A stretch of DNA of 25,146 bases from DASPJQ01 sp035299065 (GTDB taxonomy: Bacteria > Bacteroidota > Bacteroidia > Flavobacteriales_D > UBA2798), in the NCBI GenBank assembly GCA_035299065.1, contig DATGXI010000162.1, positions 1-25,146 on the forward strand. Reading direction: 5' to 3'. Below are positions 22,358-25,146 of this stretch, one piece after another; position 1 is the stretch's first letter; the number at the start of each line of letters is the position of its first letter. The notes under the pieces were generated by a model. That model searched no databases, had not been told where the DNA came from, and worked only from the letters and a program-made list of their open reading frames with translations. The translations under genes and the position numbers were made by a program.

Positions 22358-23479
22358 TCAGGGCAAATGTTGCAAACTTTTAAACACCCCAATGGCAACA
22401 TTTTTTGAGGCCCCGCTTCCACCTAAATGTTCACGCAAATTGGCATAATCACGCAATAAGCGCGTGCGGTTTGCCTCGTTTTGGGTAATTTTTTTAAGCT
22501 CGGCCTCAATGTTTATGGGATTTAAGTCGGCCTGTATGAGTTCCTTCACCACTTCTTTATCGGCAATGAGATTTACCAGCGAAATGTATTTAACTTTTAT
22601 AAGGCGTTTTGCAATTTGGTATGATACCGTACTGCCCTTGTAGCAAACCACTTCGGGCACATTAAAAAGTGCGGTTTCAAGGGTGGCCGTGCCCGAGGTT
22701 ACCAGGGCTGCATATGAATTATTGAGCAACGCATACGTTTGGCCCGAAACAATTGAAACTTTTTGGGGAATTTTAAACTGGTCGTAAAATTCAAGCGGCA
22801 ATGAGGGCGCTGCTGCCACTACAAAATGATAGTCGCTGAATTTATCAATAACCGAAAGCATAAGCGGAAGTTTTACCAATATTTCCTGTTTACGGCTGCC
22901 TGGCAAAAGCGCAATTATTTTGCGGTCGTCAATATCATTTTTTTTTCTGAAATCACCGCTGTTTGTTTGCCTGAATTGTTCAATGGCATCCAGCAAAGGG
23001 TGACCAACAAATTCAACATCAAAATCAAATTTTTTATAAAACGGCTTTTCAAATGGCAGGATCACAAACATTTTGTTTACCAGCTTTTTTATTTTGTGCA
23101 CGCGGTTTTGTTTCCATGCCCAAACCTGCGGTGATATGTAATAAAATATTTTTACATTGAGGGGCTTGATTTTTTCAGCAATTCGCAGATTAAATCCAGG
23201 ATAGTCAACCATGAAAACTGCATCGGGCTTAAATGCCTCAATGTCTTCAACGCAAGCTTTCAGGTTCTTAAAAATAGTGCGTAAATTTTTTACCACTTCA
23301 ATGAATCCCATAAAAGCAAGATCGCGGTAGTGCTTTACAACTTTTACACCGGCTTGTTCCATCAGGTCGCCACCCCAACCACGTAGTTCAATGGTTGAAT
23401 CAATCAGTTTTAATTCTTTTACAAAATTAGCAGCGTGCAAATCGCCACTGGCCTCACCCGCTATAATGTAAAGGCGCAT
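22358..23479 (-). CDS. lpxB: Lipid-A-disaccharide synthase
   Basis: A GT19 glycosyltransferase that joins UDP-diacylglucosamine to lipid X (2,3-diacylglucosamine 1-phosphate), making the disaccharide core of lipid A at the inner face of the cytoplasmic membrane. At 373 residues the length is usual. Family marks: GEASGDLHAANFVKEL at the N-terminus, MVDYPGFNLRIAEKIK (about 90-105), FYYISPQVWAWKQNRVHKIK (about 112-131), LLPGSRKQEI (about 195-204), and SGTATLETALFNVPEVVCYK (about 264-283) in the UDP-sugar-binding half. The start codon overlaps the stop of the preceding 101-aa gene by 1 nt (TGATG), so translation is coupled. With surE upstream this is a gene order I recall in other Bacteroidota. 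Confidence 0.96.
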   Translation of the reverse strand: MRLYIIAGEASGDLHAANFVKELKLIDSTIELRGWGGDLMEQAGVKVVKHYRDLAFMGFIEVVKNLRTIFKNLKACVEDIEAFKPDAVFMVDYPGFNLRIAEKIKPLNVKIFYYISPQVWAWKQNRVHKIKKLVNKMFVILPFEKPFYKKFDFDVEFVGHPLLDAIEQFRQTNSGDFRKKNDIDDRKIIALLPGSRKQEILVKLPLMLSVIDKFSDYHFVVAAAPSLPLEFYDQFKIPQKVSIVSGQTYALLNNSYAALVTSGTATLETALFNVPEVVCYKGSTVSYQIAKRLIKVKYISLVNLIADKEVVKELIQADLNPINIEAELKKITQNEANRTRLLRDYANLREHLGGSGASKNVAIGVFKSLQHLP

Positions 23480-23784
23480 CAGCTTAGAAAATTTAAATAC
23501 ATGAAAATGGTAACGTAAATAAGGCTTATACCAACAAATGTTTTACTGGCTCGTTCCATTTTCCACTGAAAAAGTATGAAGTAAAATGAAAGTAGACTGG
23601 GTATCATGCTCAAGGTAAAAATCCCTGTTTGTTCACTGGTATTGTACATGAATTCACGCCAGTATGCTTTTATAGGATACGGGTAATATTTAACCCCATA
23701 ACTCATAAAAAAACCCAGTATAGGCAAAACGGCAGCCGTTACTAAACCAAACCAGGGGCGATCGTATTTTTCTCTGAATTTCAT
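23479..23784 (-). CDS. Small three-helix membrane protein between surE and lpxB
   Basis: A 101-residue protein with three predicted membrane helices: GLVTAAVLPILGFFMSYGVK (about 13-32), IFTLSMIPSLLSFYFILFQW (about 55-74) and FVGISLIYVTIFMYLNFLS (about 83-101). Loops are short and contain K/R, W and Y residues. I recognise no domain. It overlaps lpxB by one nucleotide (TGATG), so it is co-translated with it, and a role in the membrane near lipid A synthesis is a reasonable guess only. The start ATG at 23784 is the only sensible one: an AAAAAA run precedes it and the protein begins MKFREKYDRPW, a polar head before the first helix. Confidence 0.8.
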   Translation of the reverse strand: MKFREKYDRPWFGLVTAAVLPILGFFMSYGVKYYPYPIKAYWREFMYNTSEQTGIFTLSMIPSLLSFYFILFQWKMERASKTFVGISLIYVTIFMYLNFLS

Positions 23785-24041
23785 TTTTTTGGTATTGAAT
23801 ACAACGTATTGCTTGTTGAGACGGGTGAGATTGCATGTGTATTTTTCGGGTGCCTCACTTCGCCTGAAATTTTCATTTTTAAACTTAATTTTTTTATCAT
23901 CTCACGGCCGGGTTTTCGCTTATATTCCTTGCGGGTATATAAAATTTGTTGTGGGATGTCAGCTTAAATGCCTTCATTCCGTTTTACATCACCTTATGAA
24001 CCGCTAACCCCTGACATAATTTTTCGTTTCAAAACAGCTTC
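23785..24041. other. Non-coding gap between surE and the lpxB unit
   Basis: 257 bp with no credible gene on either strand. A plus-strand open frame (23789-24007) has no protein-like character. No convincing terminator hairpin follows surE on the minus strand and no strong -7 box precedes the 101-aa gene, so read-through from surE into lpxB remains possible. Confidence 0.5.
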
Positions 24042-24809
24042 TTACTCAATGTTCCAGTTGTGCAAATGGCTTAGTGCGTGGTAAGCCGTCATGTCAAATT
24101 GTATGGGTACAATTGAAACATAATTGTTGTTCAACGCCCAAATATCGGTGTCTTCTCCCCCATCGTAATTCCTGAACTCGCCCGTTAGCCAAAAATAATC
24201 GCGGCCAAACATATCCTGCCTCTTGTCAAATTTATCGTCCCAAAACGCTTTAGCCTGCCTGCAAAATTTCACTCCTTTTAATTCTGCATACTTTCCTTTT
24301 GGTATGTTTACGTTCAGGCAAACGTTTTCCGGCAATTTTTTATCAAGTGCTGCTTTAACTATTTTCCTGATCACGAGTTTTGATGCTTCAAAATCGGCAT
24401 CACCCCGGTGATCACAAAGAGAAAAACCAATTGACGGTATTCCTTCCAGTGCGCCTTCAACCGCTGCCGACATTGTTCCTGAATACAGCACATTTGTACT
24501 TGCATTTGACCCATGGTTTACACCTGAAACAACCAGGTCGGGTTTGCGGTGCATAACCTGGTAAATGGCCAGTTTAACACAATCAACGGGAGTGCCGCTG
24601 CACGCATAGCAATCCGTTCCCGGAAAAACTTCGGCTTTGTCCAACCGCAACAAATTATTTACGGTTATGGCGTGTCCCATTCCCGATTGGGGTTTGTCAG
24701 GTGCAATAACCACCAAATCGCCAATGTCTTTTACAGCTTCAACCAGTGCGGCAATTCCACGTGCGGTAATTCCGTCATCGTTGGTAACAAGTATCAAAGG
24801 CTTACTCAT
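24042..24809 (-). CDS. surE: 5'/3'-nucleotidase SurE
   Basis: A metal-dependent phosphatase acting on nucleoside monophosphates and polyphosphates, often linked to stationary-phase survival. The 255-residue protein starts with ILVTNDDGITARGIAALVEA (the DD pair binds the divalent metal), followed by a serine loop in APDKPQSGMGHAITV, and the later metal-site segments CSGTPVDCVKLAIYQ (about 84-98) and VVSGVNHGSNASTNVLYSGT (about 108-127). A conserved middle (TMSAAVEGALEGIPSIGFSL) and the LNVNIPKG segment complete the fold. It is the first gene of the minus-strand surE to spoIID block; a TAATTTAG -7-like box (24821-24814) sits 4 nt before the ATG, so its transcript would be nearly leaderless. Confidence 0.95.
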   Translation of the reverse strand: MSKPLILVTNDDGITARGIAALVEAVKDIGDLVVIAPDKPQSGMGHAITVNNLLRLDKAEVFPGTDCYACSGTPVDCVKLAIYQVMHRKPDLVVSGVNHGSNASTNVLYSGTMSAAVEGALEGIPSIGFSLCDHRGDADFEASKLVIRKIVKAALDKKLPENVCLNVNIPKGKYAELKGVKFCRQAKAFWDDKFDKRQDMFGRDYFWLTGEFRNYDGGEDTDIWALNNNYVSIVPIQFDMTAYHALSHLHNWNIE

Positions 24810-24813
24810 AAAG

Positions 24814-24821
24814 CTAAATTA
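24814..24821 (-). promoter_or_regulatory. Possible -7 box before surE
   Basis: On the minus strand TAATTTAG matches 7 of 8 positions of TAnnTTTG and ends 4 nt before the surE ATG. No clear TTTG is seen about 19 nt upstream, so this is a weak call. Confidence 0.3.
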
Positions 24822-24944
24822 CATGTTTAACGGTGTTGGTTCCCCCTAAAATGCACCGGCTTTAAAAAAGTAACTGTTAATAAATCATAAGCCTTGGCAT
24901 TGTTAATGAGGTTGGTAAACCAGCCTGGAACGAAAAAACAACAC

Positions 24945-24952
24945 TATATTTG
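24945..24952 (+). promoter_or_regulatory. -7 box of the DUF4140-type gene
   Basis: TATATTTG is a perfect TAnnTTTG box, 31 nt before the ATG at 24984, leaving a leader of about 25 nt. No TTTG stands 19 nt upstream; the nearest TTGG (24912-24915) is too far away for the usual spacing. Confidence 0.45.
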
Positions 24953-24983
24953 CCCGTAACCAATTAGAAGATACTGCCAAGAC

Positions 24984-25146
24984 ATGAATAAACCATTATT
25001 GTATGCACTGGGTTTTTTGGGCTTTGTTTCCAACTTAAATGCGCAAACCAGCCCCAAAGAAATAGAGTCAACCACCAAATCGGTAACCATTTACCTGCGC
25101 GGTGTAAAGGAAACCCGCAGTGCCAATGTCCAGGGAACGGCCGGTG
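24984..25146 (+). CDS. Exported protein with a DUF4140/DUF4139-like N-terminus (cut by the window edge)
   Basis: Only the first 54 codons are in the window. They encode a signal peptide (MNKPLLYALGFLGFVSNLNA, cut near NAQT) and then the strand pattern STTKSVTIYLRGVKETRSAN, which is typical of the N-terminal DUF4140 domain found in DUF4139 (mucoidy inhibitor MuiA-like) proteins, where the usual form is VTVYLxGAxVTR. Such proteins in Bacteroidota are usually 500-650 residues long and of unknown function. The frame is open to the right edge. The identification rests on this short stretch and could be another exported beta-rich protein. Confidence 0.6.
   Translation, partial: MNKPLLYALGFLGFVSNLNAQTSPKEIESTTKSVTIYLRGVKETRSANVQGTAG

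Noticed and set aside
23789..24007. 72-codon plus-strand open frame between surE and the small membrane protein gene
   Set aside because: No promoter, no recognisable protein pattern and an AT-driven composition; treated as non-coding.
24941..24953. ACTATATTTGC shared with the right arm of the carotenoid operator (13264-13274), suggesting a second regulator site
   Set aside because: The match is essentially the -7 consensus with chance flanks; there is no matching left arm upstream, so it gives no support for shared regulation.

Overview
The window reads as chromosomal DNA from a member of the Bacteroidota, probably uncultured. The evidence is the type IX secretion (T9SS) sorting tails on two proteins, Bacteroidota promoters of the form TTTG-N19-TAnnTTTG, near absence of Shine-Dalgarno sequences, lipid A synthesis (LpxB, so a Gram-negative envelope) and a moderate to low G+C content. 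No rRNA, tRNA, CRISPR array, insertion sequence or phage gene was seen. This is mostly ordinary core chromosome with one well organised light-response/pigment locus.

Layout. (1) 1-2670, minus strand: the 5' end of an exported WD40 protein, a 332-bp gap holding repeat-like elements and a long hairpin, an unrecognised 162-aa protein, and asnS (asparaginyl-tRNA synthetase). (2) 2671-3160: non-coding, with degenerate repeats and then a cluster of GGAAACG-type motifs that look like operators. (3) 3161-9923, plus strand: a TetR regulator, TolC-like outer membrane protein, periplasmic adaptor lipoprotein and oversized RND pump, forming one efflux operon that ends in a strong terminator. (4) 9924-10315: no gene, but several stem-loops and a second perfect terminator, a candidate non-coding RNA. 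(5) 10419-13046: a T9SS-exported multidomain surface protein and a DUF2490 protein. (6) 13242-17491, plus strand: a MerR/B12-binding regulator of the CarH/LitR type, then crtI, crtB, an unknown exported protein and idi, in a tightly coupled operon. (7) 17497-18848, minus strand: two secreted proteins. (8) 18899-20209: photolyase, tail-to-tail with a multi-pass membrane protein. (9) 21152-24809, minus strand: a SpoIID-domain protein, lpxB, a small membrane protein and surE. (10) 24984 to the right edge: the start of a DUF4140/DUF4139-type protein.

The most interesting locus is region 6. The regulator keeps the residues that CarH photoreceptors use to hold adenosylcobalamin (W-x9-EH in the helical bundle and E-x-H-x-x-G in the B12 fold). 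Its promoter is a textbook TTTG-N19-TAnnTTTG, and a 16-bp inverted repeat (14 of 16 positions matching, 5-bp spacer) lies over both promoter boxes. I infer that light destroys the B12-regulator complex, frees the promoter, and switches on carotenoid synthesis (IPP isomerase, phytoene synthase, phytoene desaturase) together with an uncharacterised exported protein. A DNA photolyase, a frequent companion of such regulators, lies 1.4 kb further on. The operon has no lycopene cyclase, hydroxylase or GGPP synthase, so the pigment it helps make cannot be read from this window.
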